NCBI RefSeq assembly: GCF_003014595.1
Contig: NZ_PYGK01000019.1
Location: forward strand, 1 to 64,000
Origin: Chitinophaga ginsengisoli
GTDB lineage: Bacteria; Bacteroidota; Bacteroidia; Chitinophagales; Chitinophagaceae
Direction: 5' to 3'
Length of the DNA stretch: 64,000 nt
Under the pieces are notes generated by a model. The model saw nothing but the letters and a program-made list of their open reading frames with translations. It searched no databases and had not been told where the DNA came from. Below, one piece after another: positions 8,222 to 16,739 of this stretch (position 1 is the stretch's first letter; every line of letters starts with the position of its first letter). The translations under genes and the position numbers were made by a program.

Positions 8222-8909
8222 GATCAAGTGTTTAATTGTTGATGATGAACAAGCCGCACACTATGTTCTGATAAATTATATTAATTGTATTACCCATCTT
8301 GAATTAGTCGGACAATGTTATAATGGATCAGAAGCTATAAATTTTCTACATCTACAAAAAGTTGATTTAATTTTTATGGACATAGACATGCCTGTACTTT
8401 CAGGTTTTGATTTTTTGAAAACATTTGCCAACCCTCCCGCAGTTATTTTCACAACAGCCCACGCTTCTTTTGCTTTGGAAAGTTATGATTATGAAATTGT
8501 TGATTATTTATTAAAACCCATTGGGTTTCCCCGTTTTTTGAAAGCCATTGATCGTTTTATTAAGTCCCGATCACACCAATTACAGATCATTGATCTGAAA
8601 TCAGAAACATCTATTTCACTAAAAGTAGACCGGGATATGGTTACAATCCCATTTTCTGAAATAATTTATACTCAGAGTTTAGGAAATTATGTAAAAATTA
8701 TAACCAGTCAGAGCAGCTATGTTTGTTCAATCACCACAACCGAACTCGAAAAGAGATTACCTTCGCATCTATTCCAACGCATTCACAAATCGCATATAAT
8801 TTCTTTGGCAAAAATTGAAAAGTTTAATCAATCTGGTGTTCTTATAGGTAAAGAAATTTTACCTGTGGGCATCACTTATAGAAGAGAATTAGGTGAAAGA
8901 CTGCAATAA
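8211..8909 (+). CDS. LytTR-type response regulator
   Basis: A 232-residue regulator. The N-terminal receiver has CLIVDDE, phospho-acceptor Asp in FMDIDMP (about residue 56) and DYLLKPI. The C-terminal LytTR DNA-binding domain includes YTQSLGNYVKI and FQRIHKSHIISL. It partners with the overlapping LytS-type kinase. Targets are unknown; such pairs often act on nearby genes, and the divergent DoxX gene is one candidate (inference). Confidence 0.88.
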   Translation: MQHKIKCLIVDDEQAAHYVLINYINCITHLELVGQCYNGSEAINFLHLQKVDLIFMDIDMPVLSGFDFLKTFANPPAVIFTTAHASFALESYDYEIVDYLLKPIGFPRFLKAIDRFIKSRSHQLQIIDLKSETSISLKVDRDMVTIPFSEIIYTQSLGNYVKIITSQSSYVCSITTTELEKRLPSHLFQRIHKSHIISLAKIEKFNQSGVLIGKEILPVGITYRRELGERLQ

Positions 8910-8936
8910 ACCGCCACATCAAAGCCAGTCTTTTTT
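8897..8936 (+). terminator. Possible terminator after the LytTR regulator
   Basis: AAAGACTG pairs with CAGTCTTT and is followed by further T residues. The left arm lies in the last codons of the regulator. The loop is long (about 21 bases), so termination strength is uncertain. Confidence 0.4.
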
Positions 8937-8984
8937 TATGACGCACATTTATTTGTTAGTTAAAATATGTTCTGTCCGCCTTTT

Positions 8985-9692
8985 TTATCGCCTGTATGTC
9001 CCAAACAGCCTGTCCCAAAGGTTTGTATAGAAGCCAAAATTGTAACCCACATACTCATGATGTTCATGATGGAAAGTAGAAGTGCCTAAATACCTGAGTA
9101 CCGGCCATTGGCGTATTGCGGCAGGAAGCGGTTCTATACCCAGGTGCCCGGTAAGTCCGAACGCGAGGTTCAGAGTGAGGTACAGGATGATAGCATAAAT
9201 ATTAAAAGGAAAGAGCATGAGCAGGAACAGCCACAGACCACCAAAACAAACGGTTTCCACCGGGTGCAGAATGAACAGGTCCATTGGTTTAGGATGTATA
9301 GCCTGGTGATGTAACCCGTGAACAGCCCGGTAAAGAAAAGTTTTGTGGATCAGATAATGGAAAAGGAACATAAGCAGGTCCATTGCCATGAACAAAAGCA
9401 GGAAATGCGTTATAACCTTCCATGAAACTTCATAGCTGATTGTAATGAACCCCTGCTTCCACAACCAGTAACCGGCATAAGTAACCACCGTGTTTAGCAT
9501 ATTAGTGCCTGCACAAATGATCCACTCATTGCGTGTAGCGGCAATAGGTGTTACAGTTTGCGGCGACAGCCGCCGTTGAATATTCCTGCCCAATACCAGC
9601 ACCAGCACGGTTAGCAGCACATTTTCTACCAGGAAGACGGCGCCGATAAGCCATTCAGACAATGTAGCGAAAGATTGCAGGAATTGTTGCAT
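8985..9692 (-). CDS. Fatty acid hydroxylase / sterol desaturase family membrane protein
   Basis: About 235 residues with several membrane helices and the histidine clusters of the di-iron hydroxylase superfamily: HYLIHK (HxxxH), HGLHH, and the C-terminal FHHEHHEYVGYNFG followed by WDRLFGT. These His boxes bind two irons that activate oxygen to hydroxylate or desaturate a lipid chain. The start is chosen at 9692 (MQQFLQSFA); an in-frame ATG at 9731 is possible. It is monocistronic and convergent with the LytTR gene. The substrate (fatty acid, sterol or carotenoid) cannot be decided. Confidence 0.85.
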   Translation of the reverse strand: MQQFLQSFATLSEWLIGAVFLVENVLLTVLVLVLGRNIQRRLSPQTVTPIAATRNEWIICAGTNMLNTVVTYAGYWLWKQGFITISYEVSWKVITHFLLLFMAMDLLMFLFHYLIHKTFLYRAVHGLHHQAIHPKPMDLFILHPVETVCFGGLWLFLLMLFPFNIYAIILYLTLNLAFGLTGHLGIEPLPAAIRQWPVLRYLGTSTFHHEHHEYVGYNFGFYTNLWDRLFGTYRR

Positions 9693-9841
9693 AGGAACGA
9701 TAATCAGCCTAAAAATAGCTAAATATCGCATAAAAGAAAGAGGGGCGTATCATAGGATAAAACTGCGCTTCTTTGCTAAGTTGATTAATAATAATAATTT
9801 GCAAAAATTGACACCTTCAAAAAATAGCGTCAAGGAGCTTT

Positions 9842-11398
9842 ATGAAGTATTTTCTATTTTGTTTATCGTTTCTCTTTTCAATCACCGCATTTTCGCAAAC
9901 GCCTTTCAAATCAGAAATAACCATTGACGCAACACAAAAAGGGCAAGAGATTAGTCCGCTTCAATATGGTCAATTCATTGAGCATTTAGGGCGGGCTGTC
10001 GCGGGGGGCATTTATGATGAACATTCTACATTATCAGACTCAAATGGTTTTAGAATGGATGTACTGGAAAAGGTGAAGGAATTGCGCACTCCTGTATTGC
10101 GGTATCCCGGTGGAACTTTTACCAAAATATACCACTGGCAGGATGGCGTTGGCCCGAAAGCATCCCGTAAAAAACGGAAAAATCTCATTTGGGGAGGTGT
10201 GGACGATAATCATTTTGGTACGGCAGAATTCATTGTCTACTGCCGTAAAATCGGGGCTGAACCTTTTTTGGTTGTCAATATGGCAACCGGAACACCCGAA
10301 GAGGCGGCCAACTGGGTGGAGTATTGTAACGGCACAACTGACACGTATTACGCCAATTTGCGAAGGAAAGATGGATTTGAAAACCCCTTCAACGTAAAAT
10401 ATTGGGGTATTGGCAATGAGGAAGGAGCGGAACCTGATATGGGACGGCACCAGGACGTTGATCAGTATATTAAAGACACGTGGCAATTTGTCAAAATGAT
10501 GAAACTGCAAGACAGCAGTTTGAAACTTGTCCTGGTTGGAAATCCGGAGGATCTTCACTGGAGCCGTACGGTACTCGCCAGGTTAGGACCGGTATGCGAT
10601 TATTTGTCAATTCATCTTTATTCCATCCCTGCCGATACGAGTTTTAAATCACTCATTCAATCAATCGACCGCATTGAACAGCCGCTTACCCAGGTAGATT
10701 CGCTACTGACGGCAACACCCATCAATGTCGAAAACTTCAGTCGGTGGTATAGATTTCCGGCAAGGTCAGGACCAATAAAAATTGCGGTAGACGAATGGGG
10801 CATCTGGGACATTAATTCCGGCAAAGGCAAAGGTGCCTATGGGTTGGAATATCAATACAACTGGTTGCACGCTTTAGGTGTGGCCACGTTTTTAAATCTC
10901 TTTCAACGTCATAGTCATTCTATAGGCATGGCTACCTGGGCCCAGACTGTCAATGTACTTGCCCCCATCATGTCTGATTCAGCAGGTTCTTACCGTCAAA
11001 CGATATTTGCACCTCTTAAAGCGTTTAGAGACTATGTGGGGAAATACAACTTGCCAACGCAAACCACAACGCATGAATCAAGTCCCGGAATTAAAGCAAT
11101 CGATGCAGCATCAAGCAGGTCTGGTGACAGCAATCAAATTATACTTACAATAGTGAATAGGGATGTTGATCACTCTGCCGAAACCGTTGTCCATGTTAAA
11201 AATCATCAACTAAGTCAACAGCGGGTAACCTTAAAGCAAATTTCTTATACCGGGAAAAGTTTGTACAGCGTTAACTCAGCAACGAATGAGAACACGGTTA
11301 TAAAAACAGAAATTAAGAAAAACGTGGCCCCGACTGATTTCAAGATCATGTTAGCGCCAGCATCATTTACCGTTATCATCCTGAATGGCCTGCAATAA
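9842..11398 (+). CDS. GH51 alpha-L-arabinofuranosidase, secreted
   Basis: A 518-residue enzyme with a signal peptide (about residues 1-18, ending AFSQ). The GH51 catalytic barrel carries GQFIEHLGR, RYPGGTF, the acid/base Glu in GIGNEEGAE (E193) and the nucleophile Glu in VDEWGIWD (E318). A beta-sandwich ends the protein. GH51 enzymes remove terminal arabinose from arabinans and arabinoxylans, so this one should act in the periplasm or outside the cell. No SusC/D or other glycosidase is adjacent, so it stands alone rather than in a utilisation locus. Confidence 0.9.
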   Translation: MKYFLFCLSFLFSITAFSQTPFKSEITIDATQKGQEISPLQYGQFIEHLGRAVAGGIYDEHSTLSDSNGFRMDVLEKVKELRTPVLRYPGGTFTKIYHWQDGVGPKASRKKRKNLIWGGVDDNHFGTAEFIVYCRKIGAEPFLVVNMATGTPEEAANWVEYCNGTTDTYYANLRRKDGFENPFNVKYWGIGNEEGAEPDMGRHQDVDQYIKDTWQFVKMMKLQDSSLKLVLVGNPEDLHWSRTVLARLGPVCDYLSIHLYSIPADTSFKSLIQSIDRIEQPLTQVDSLLTATPINVENFSRWYRFPARSGPIKIAVDEWGIWDINSGKGKGAYGLEYQYNWLHALGVATFLNLFQRHSHSIGMATWAQTVNVLAPIMSDSAGSYRQTIFAPLKAFRDYVGKYNLPTQTTTHESSPGIKAIDAASSRSGDSNQIILTIVNRDVDHSAETVVHVKNHQLSQQRVTLKQISYTGKSLYSVNSATNENTVIKTEIKKNVAPTDFKIMLAPASFTVIILNGLQ

Positions 11399-11407
11399 AT
11401 TCTTCAT

Positions 11408-11435
11408 AAGAACCAGCTCCTGGTAGCGGGTTCTT
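11408..11435 (+). terminator. Terminator between convergent GH51 and XRE genes
   Basis: AAGAACC pairs with GGTTCTT, with a smaller nested ACCAG/CTGGT hairpin inside. It lies 10 bp after the GH51 stop and reaches the stop codon of the XRE gene on the other strand, so it could act in both directions. Confidence 0.5.
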
Positions 11436-11685
11436 AATTCGAATTTTCACGAACCCGCTGCATTTTCAGCTTCCTTGTATCTATGGTTGTTCCATTTTCG
11501 TCATTTACATATTCCAGAATGTCACCTGGCTGGCAGCCCAATGCTTTACAAATTGCGTCTAATGTGCTAAAGCGAATTGCTTTCGCCTTCCCCGTCTTTA
11601 AGATAGAAAGGTTGGATAATGTCAGATCAACTCTTTCAGAGAGTTCATTTAGAGAAATTTTTCGCTTTGCCATCATCACGTCCAA
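11434..11685 (-). CDS. XRE-family (YozG-like) HTH regulator
   Basis: A small Cro/C1-type protein: RKISLNELSERVDLTLSNLS is the helix-turn-helix, followed by RFSTLDAICKALGCQPGDILEY, the signature of the single-domain YozG-like group. Relatives normally start with M-x-I-I-V-N-L-D-V before the HTH. Here IIVNLDV is present in frame (upstream codons ATT ATT GTA AAC TTG GAC GTG) but follows a TAG with no ATG, so translation must begin at TTG 11685, GTG 11679 or ATG 11676. It has about 80 residues and no partner gene. Confidence 0.8.
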   Translation of the reverse strand: MDVMMAKRKISLNELSERVDLTLSNLSILKTGKAKAIRFSTLDAICKALGCQPGDILEYVNDENGTTIDTRKLKMQRVRENSN

Positions 11686-11706
11686 GTTTACAATAATCTA
11701 TTAAGC

Positions 11707-11737
11707 AAATAGCCGTCTGAAAATCAGACAGCTATTT
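11707..11737 (-). terminator. Terminator after the cupin gene
   Basis: A 14-bp stem with one G-T pair (AAATAGCCGTCTGA with TCAGACAGCTATTT, loop AAA) between the XRE gene and the stop of the cupin gene. The tails on both strands are moderately T-rich. Confidence 0.55.
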
Positions 11738-11805
11738 GTTTTGGCTGAAAACTAACAAAATGAATGACGAAGCCAGTCAGTCTTTCAACGTGCTGCTTTT
11801 TAAAC

Positions 11806-12312
11806 TCATCGCTTTGGTTTCCCAGGATCATCCGCAGGATTTACATACGTTACTCCCGAAGCACCGTATCCTGTTATTTCAACAATAACAGGTTCATCCC
11901 TGGTCATTGCAAAATGATTCTGATCCGGAATTTCCGAGTAAATACTTCCAACAGGAAGTTTCTTCAATTTGCTTTCCTCAAATACGTCGCCATACCCAAA
12001 ATACCATGTTCCTGCTACTACCGTACCGACCCTGTCGTCCGGATGCAGGTGAGCCGGTATTTTTGTATTTGCTGCTACCTTTAACAGAATCGTATACAGA
12101 CCGGGTTTGGAAGGATCTCCATGAATAACGATCACCTGCACAGCACTTAAGTTGGAAGAACCGGGAGCAGACGGACCGGTTGACTTCGCGGCCATAACTT
12201 CCTTTGGCGTCATTCTGAGCTGTTCATTGTTGACTGACTGTGCACTTGCCGTAGCAGCAAACAGGAACAGCAGGAATAATATGTTTAATTTAACTGTGTG
12301 CATAAAGTTCAT
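11806..12312 (-). CDS. Secreted cupin-domain protein
   Basis: A 168-residue protein with a signal peptide (LNILFLLFLFAATASAQ). The cupin fold is seen in LLKVAANTKIPAHLHPDDRVGTVVAGTWYFGYGD, where the HxH-type pair (H-L-H) would bind a metal. The later motif is QNHFAMTRDEPVIVEITGYG. Such periplasmic cupins are mostly uncharacterised. It follows two alpha/beta hydrolase genes on the same strand with an 83-bp gap, so co-transcription is possible. Confidence 0.8.
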   Translation of the reverse strand: MNFMHTVKLNILFLLFLFAATASAQSVNNEQLRMTPKEVMAAKSTGPSAPGSSNLSAVQVIVIHGDPSKPGLYTILLKVAANTKIPAHLHPDDRVGTVVAGTWYFGYGDVFEESKLKKLPVGSIYSEIPDQNHFAMTRDEPVIVEITGYGASGVTYVNPADDPGKPKR

Positions 12313-12395
12313 TTTTTATTGACTACTTATTAGGAGATTTTAGACTTAAGAACAAAAGGGACACTCTTCCAGGAAAGATCTGGCGTATGTACCAG

Positions 12396-13361
12396 TTATT
12401 TTGCAAGCAGAAACTCAAGCAAATCATGTTGTACCTGCGGAGTATTCTCCTGTACTATCCAATGCCCTGCACCCTTAATTATAGATGCAGTGACATGCTC
12501 GGCAACCAGCTTGCAATGGTCCGGCAGAAAGCTTCCTCCATATTCGCTGCCCATTGCCAGCAAAGGCATTTTCAATCGCTTCTTCATGAACTCCTTATTA
12601 TCCAATGCATCCTCGTTAAAAGCAGCAAACCAATGGAAAGCACCGTATGTTGATTTTGGGGTACTATACGCACGTATAAACTCTTCTGTTTCTTCCGTGG
12701 TAAATGCATGCTCTACATGTCCTACAACAGGCCAAAAACCTGTAAGAAACGCCCTTTCCTTCCCGGCAACAACATCTGCTGCTGCAGGCATGGCAAAAAA
12801 GCCAAACCACCATGCCTTCGCCCTTACCTCACTCCAAACAGGTTCCACGCCAGGCAATAATGCGTCCAGCAGCGCCACTTTCGTTACCTCATCACCAAAC
12901 TGGGCCGCGTACGCATATGCTACCATCAAACCAATATCATGACCAACTACATGCGCCCTATTGTAACCTAGCTGTTTAATAAGCCCATGTAGATCCTGAG
13001 CCAACTGTTTTTTGGTATAACCAGTGTCAGGCTTATCACTTTCACCAAGCCCCGGCAAGTCAGGAGCGATAACGGTAAAATGTTTAGAAAGTTCTGGCAA
13101 TAAACGGTTCCACATATACCAGTTTTGTCCAAACCCGTGGATCAGTAATAATGGTTCACCAGAACCGCCAATTACATAATGTATTTTGATACCATTAATA
13201 GCAGCTGTCTGGCTTTTAAAATTCGATGGTGGCTGTACCGGTTTTAATGTCCCTTTGCTTGAATCTGCATCAATAGCGCCGGCAGTTTTTACATGCGGTG
13301 ACTGGCCGCTACATGCAACAAACAGAAAGGCAGCAACAAAAGCAATTGTCAATTTCATCAT
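12396..13361 (-). CDS. Alpha/beta hydrolase, epoxide-hydrolase type, lipoprotein
   Basis: A 321-residue hydrolase with a lipoprotein signal (AFLFVACSGQ, Cys at about 17), so anchored outside the inner membrane. HGFGQNWYMWN forms the oxyanion region. The nucleophile elbow is GHDIG with Asp instead of Ser, as in epoxide hydrolases and haloalkane dehalogenases, and GAGHWIVQE carries the catalytic His. DLPGLGESDKP is the usual family loop. The substrate is not predictable. It lies between another hydrolase gene and a cupin gene on the same strand. Confidence 0.85.
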   Translation of the reverse strand: MMKLTIAFVAAFLFVACSGQSPHVKTAGAIDADSSKGTLKPVQPPSNFKSQTAAINGIKIHYVIGGSGEPLLLIHGFGQNWYMWNRLLPELSKHFTVIAPDLPGLGESDKPDTGYTKKQLAQDLHGLIKQLGYNRAHVVGHDIGLMVAYAYAAQFGDEVTKVALLDALLPGVEPVWSEVRAKAWWFGFFAMPAAADVVAGKERAFLTGFWPVVGHVEHAFTTEETEEFIRAYSTPKSTYGAFHWFAAFNEDALDNKEFMKKRLKMPLLAMGSEYGGSFLPDHCKLVAEHVTASIIKGAGHWIVQENTPQVQHDLLEFLLAK

Positions 13362-13442
13362 AGAAAGTTTTATGTGGTTATTTGAATTTTTGTCTGGAGT
13401 TATTTATTTAGCGGAAGAATATCCCCGATATCGTTCATTATC

Positions 13443-14246
13443 CTATTTCCCTTCATAATACTTTGACTGTTTCTCTATCCATTTAAGAATATACTCCGCA
13501 TCTATTTCCCAGGTTGATTGTCCCAGCACAAAATGATTACGTCCCTCAAATTCTTTGTAATCCGTGACGGAATTACTGTGCCCGTATTTTTTATAATTCG
13601 CATAATTCAGAGAAGCAGGTATAGTGTTATCAGCACTACCTGAGGTAAGCAGCAAGGGAGCATGAGGGTTCTCAAAATTCACTCTTGCGGCCTTCGTGAT
13701 CGTATCCCTCACAATAAGTTTTGACTCAGGTATGGCAAACTTATAGTAGGCATCCTTTTGTTCATCACATTCCATCCCGTTGGTGAATGCATATTGCCAT
13801 TGTTCAAAAGACATTAAGAATGTTTTCTTTGCTGATGTAAAAAAGCCAAGCGGGCCCCAACCGGCTTTTAAAAATGATAACTTAAAAGTGAAGATACCCT
13901 GCGGTGGAACGGAATGAATAGCAACGCCCAAAGCGCCTAATCCCTGCTGTAATAAAAGCTGTACAATAAGCCCTCCGATTGAGTGCCCGATTAATATGGG
14001 TTTCTCCGGCAATGCCTTTACCACCGAAGCATAATAATCGACTAATACCGATAACCTCATGGATGCAATCTTTTCGTTAGGATGACTATTACGCAGCACT
14101 TCAGCTGATGCATCTTTATGAGGCCATGAGGGGGCAATTGTTTTGTATCCATTTTGCTCATAATAGATCTTCCAGTTATCCCAGCAACTACTGCTTACAA
14201 AAGCACCCGTAATAAAAACTATTGTTCTTGTAGGAATACCTTTCAT
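13443..14246 (-). CDS. Alpha/beta hydrolase (serine)
   Basis: A 267-residue cytosolic alpha/beta hydrolase. It begins with FITGAFVSSSCWDNW (oxyanion loop), has a GHSIGG nucleophile elbow, LLLTSGSADNTIPA with the acidic residue, and EGRNHFVLGQ with the catalytic His. The pattern matches non-heme peroxidase / lipase-like hydrolases of Bacteroidota, but the substrate is unknown. It is the first of three same-strand genes (hydrolase, hydrolase, cupin) and divergent from the TPR kinase at 14462. Confidence 0.82.
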   Translation of the reverse strand: MKGIPTRTIVFITGAFVSSSCWDNWKIYYEQNGYKTIAPSWPHKDASAEVLRNSHPNEKIASMRLSVLVDYYASVVKALPEKPILIGHSIGGLIVQLLLQQGLGALGVAIHSVPPQGIFTFKLSFLKAGWGPLGFFTSAKKTFLMSFEQWQYAFTNGMECDEQKDAYYKFAIPESKLIVRDTITKAARVNFENPHAPLLLTSGSADNTIPASLNYANYKKYGHSNSVTDYKEFEGRNHFVLGQSTWEIDAEYILKWIEKQSKYYEGK

Positions 14247-14461
14247 GATTCATTTTTTGGTTAGTAACAGCTGTCGATACCAAACAAAGTGCCACCAACC
14301 TAAACAACTATCAATCATACACTTGAAGAAAACGAAATATGAAACCACCGCGAAATGTCGTGGTAATAAAACAATGCCATGAAATAAAACGGCATTATTG
14401 TACCTTTAAAAGGACAGAAGCACAATACAGCACACAGGTACATTATATTTTTACAATAAAT

Positions 14462-16693
14462 ATGCGAAGGCAAATTATATATGTGGTTATACTGATGACA
14501 ATGGTACATGTTGCGTTTGCTGCCCGGCGGATCGACTACGACGTCGCTGGCTTCCCATTTCAATTAAAGCAAAGTAAAGAAGACACTACAAGAGTAATAC
14601 TGCTGCTGCAATTAAGTGATCACTATTTTCACAAAGCCTCCGGCGACACAAAATATCTTGACAGTTCTCTATTATATGAATATGCCGCTGAACAGCTCAG
14701 CAAAAAATTAAATTACCCTAAAGGCATCGGAAACAGTTATGAACAACTTTCTAAAATTCTGCATGTACAAAACAATACAGCCAAAGCGAGAACATTTGCT
14801 GATAAAGCAATAGAAATCTTTAAGGCTCACGATTTATTCCTGGAGTTAGGATATGCTTACTATGATCTGTCAGGCTACTATTCAATAAATACTAGTGATG
14901 AATTGACAGAACGAATACGCATAGTTGAACAACTCGCGTTACCAGCCTTCCAAAAGTCCGGAAACATATTAAAAGAGGCTGACGTCCTGAAAGAGCTGGC
15001 TGATTTAGTGCAGCTAACAGGAAATTATTCAAGGGCTTTAGCTATACTGCATCGTTCCCTTCAATTATACCAATCAATCCAATATACTAAGCTTGAAGAT
15101 ATCTATGATCTTTTAGGCGCCGTCTATAGCGTCACCGGAAATAATGAGCAGGCTTTAAAGTATGGACTGCTTTCCCTAAACGCCGCAGCAGCCGCTAACG
15201 ATACAAGCATTCAACTGGCTACTATTTTTAACCGCATAGGTTCAACCTATAACCGGATGAAAAAATATAACGCCGCTTATGAATATTTTCAAAAAGCACT
15301 TACTGTTGCAAAAAAATACAATAACAGGGAAACAATTGATTTACTGATATCTAAAATCTCAAGAACACTCATAGCCTTAAATAAACCGCATGAGGCATTG
15401 GAGGTTTTGCAGGAGGCACAACAAAAATATCCGTCTGAGGATATTTATTCCAGGCTATATCTCACTGCAAGCTTTCTGATGACTTATAAGGAACTAAAGC
15501 AATACCAACAAGCGCAAAAGTATTGTGACCAGCTCCTGGATATTTCTAAAAACCTTGACAAATATGAACCTGACCAGAGCGAGGTTCAATATCCGGTAAC
15601 AGAATTTTATCTGGCGACACATCAATATGAACTTGCCCGTAAACACCTTGCCCAATCTGACACCTTTTACAAGGCCATTCAGAGTCCTTTGGAATTAAAC
15701 CAGAATCATTTTTTATGGTTTAAGCTGGACTCTATACAAGGCAATTATCTTGCTGCAATTGCCCATTACCAGATGTATAAAACGTTAAGTGATTCTTTAT
15801 TAAATGAAACCACCAGCAAGCACATTGAACAACTGCAGGTAGAGTTTGAGACCGAAAAGAAAGACCAGGATATCAAGATGCTTGAAAATGCAACGAAACT
15901 ACAGCAAAACAGATTAACACAGGCCAATCACACCCGCAACTGGATTATTGGAGCTGTTCTCTTGCTGCTTGTCATTATAGGCTTGCAGGCAAACAATTCA
16001 TGGATAAAACAACAGGCTAATAAAAAGTTAAAAGTTCAGCAACAGGAAATTGAAAAGAAAAACTCTGCGCTTCAACACTTGATCACAGAAAAAGAATGGC
16101 TTATAAAGGAGATCCATCATCGTGTGAAGAACAATTTCCATACAGTTTCAGGCTTACTGGCTACTCAATCGGAATACCTCAAAACAAATGAAGCTATCGA
16201 AGCCGTGAGTGAAAGCCATCATCGTATCCAGGCGATGTCCCTCATTCATCAGAAACTGTATCAATCAGACAACTTATCTGCCATCTATATGCCAGACTAT
16301 GTATACGAACTGGCAGATTATCTGCGTGACAGCTTCAATATACGCAAGTCCGTTCAATTCAATCTACAAATTGAGCCGATAGAACTAAACTTGTCACATT
16401 GCATTCCGCTTGGACTCATTATGAATGAAGCCATCACTAACTCCATCAAATACGCTTTTCCAGATAAGAAAAACGGTACTATCTGCATCTCATTAAAACA
16501 TACATCTGAGAGTAATTTACAGTTAACTATTAGTGATGATGGGGTGGGCTTACGACAAAACTTAGCTACCCAAAGCCATCAGTCAATGGGCATGAAGTTA
16601 ATGTATGGATTGAGTGAAGATATAGACGGAAAATTTAGCATAACCGGTCACAATGGAACTGAAATAACACTGGAGTTCATTTATGACGCTTGA
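14462..16693 (+). CDS. TPR-containing sensor histidine kinase (HisKA_2 type)
   Basis: About 743 residues from the ATG at 14462 (MRRQIIYVVILMTMVHVAFA, a signal peptide). The frame is open back to 14339, but that start would bury the signal. Residues about 60-440 are tetratricopeptide repeats that should lie in the periplasm. One membrane helix (WIIGAVLLLLVIIGL) and a coiled coil (QQEIEKKNSALQHL) lead to the HisKA_2 dimerisation motif EIHHRVKNNFHTVSGLL. The ATPase domain has N-box IMNEAITNSIKYAF and DDGVGL. The sigma-54 response regulator follows 46 bp later and is the evident partner. Confidence 0.88.
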   Translation: MRRQIIYVVILMTMVHVAFAARRIDYDVAGFPFQLKQSKEDTTRVILLLQLSDHYFHKASGDTKYLDSSLLYEYAAEQLSKKLNYPKGIGNSYEQLSKILHVQNNTAKARTFADKAIEIFKAHDLFLELGYAYYDLSGYYSINTSDELTERIRIVEQLALPAFQKSGNILKEADVLKELADLVQLTGNYSRALAILHRSLQLYQSIQYTKLEDIYDLLGAVYSVTGNNEQALKYGLLSLNAAAAANDTSIQLATIFNRIGSTYNRMKKYNAAYEYFQKALTVAKKYNNRETIDLLISKISRTLIALNKPHEALEVLQEAQQKYPSEDIYSRLYLTASFLMTYKELKQYQQAQKYCDQLLDISKNLDKYEPDQSEVQYPVTEFYLATHQYELARKHLAQSDTFYKAIQSPLELNQNHFLWFKLDSIQGNYLAAIAHYQMYKTLSDSLLNETTSKHIEQLQVEFETEKKDQDIKMLENATKLQQNRLTQANHTRNWIIGAVLLLLVIIGLQANNSWIKQQANKKLKVQQQEIEKKNSALQHLITEKEWLIKEIHHRVKNNFHTVSGLLATQSEYLKTNEAIEAVSESHHRIQAMSLIHQKLYQSDNLSAIYMPDYVYELADYLRDSFNIRKSVQFNLQIEPIELNLSHCIPLGLIMNEAITNSIKYAFPDKKNGTICISLKHTSESNLQLTISDDGVGLRQNLATQSHQSMGMKLMYGLSEDIDGKFSITGHNGTEITLEFIYDA

Positions 16694-16739
16694 TAAGCAC
16701 AACTACTATCCCAAATAAGAGTTAAAAAATTCATGTTAT

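Noticed and set aside
10040-10558. Long minus-strand ORF opposite the GH51 gene
   Set aside because: It is a mirror of the strongly supported arabinofuranosidase frame; the peptide shows no domain and composition is that of an antisense reading.
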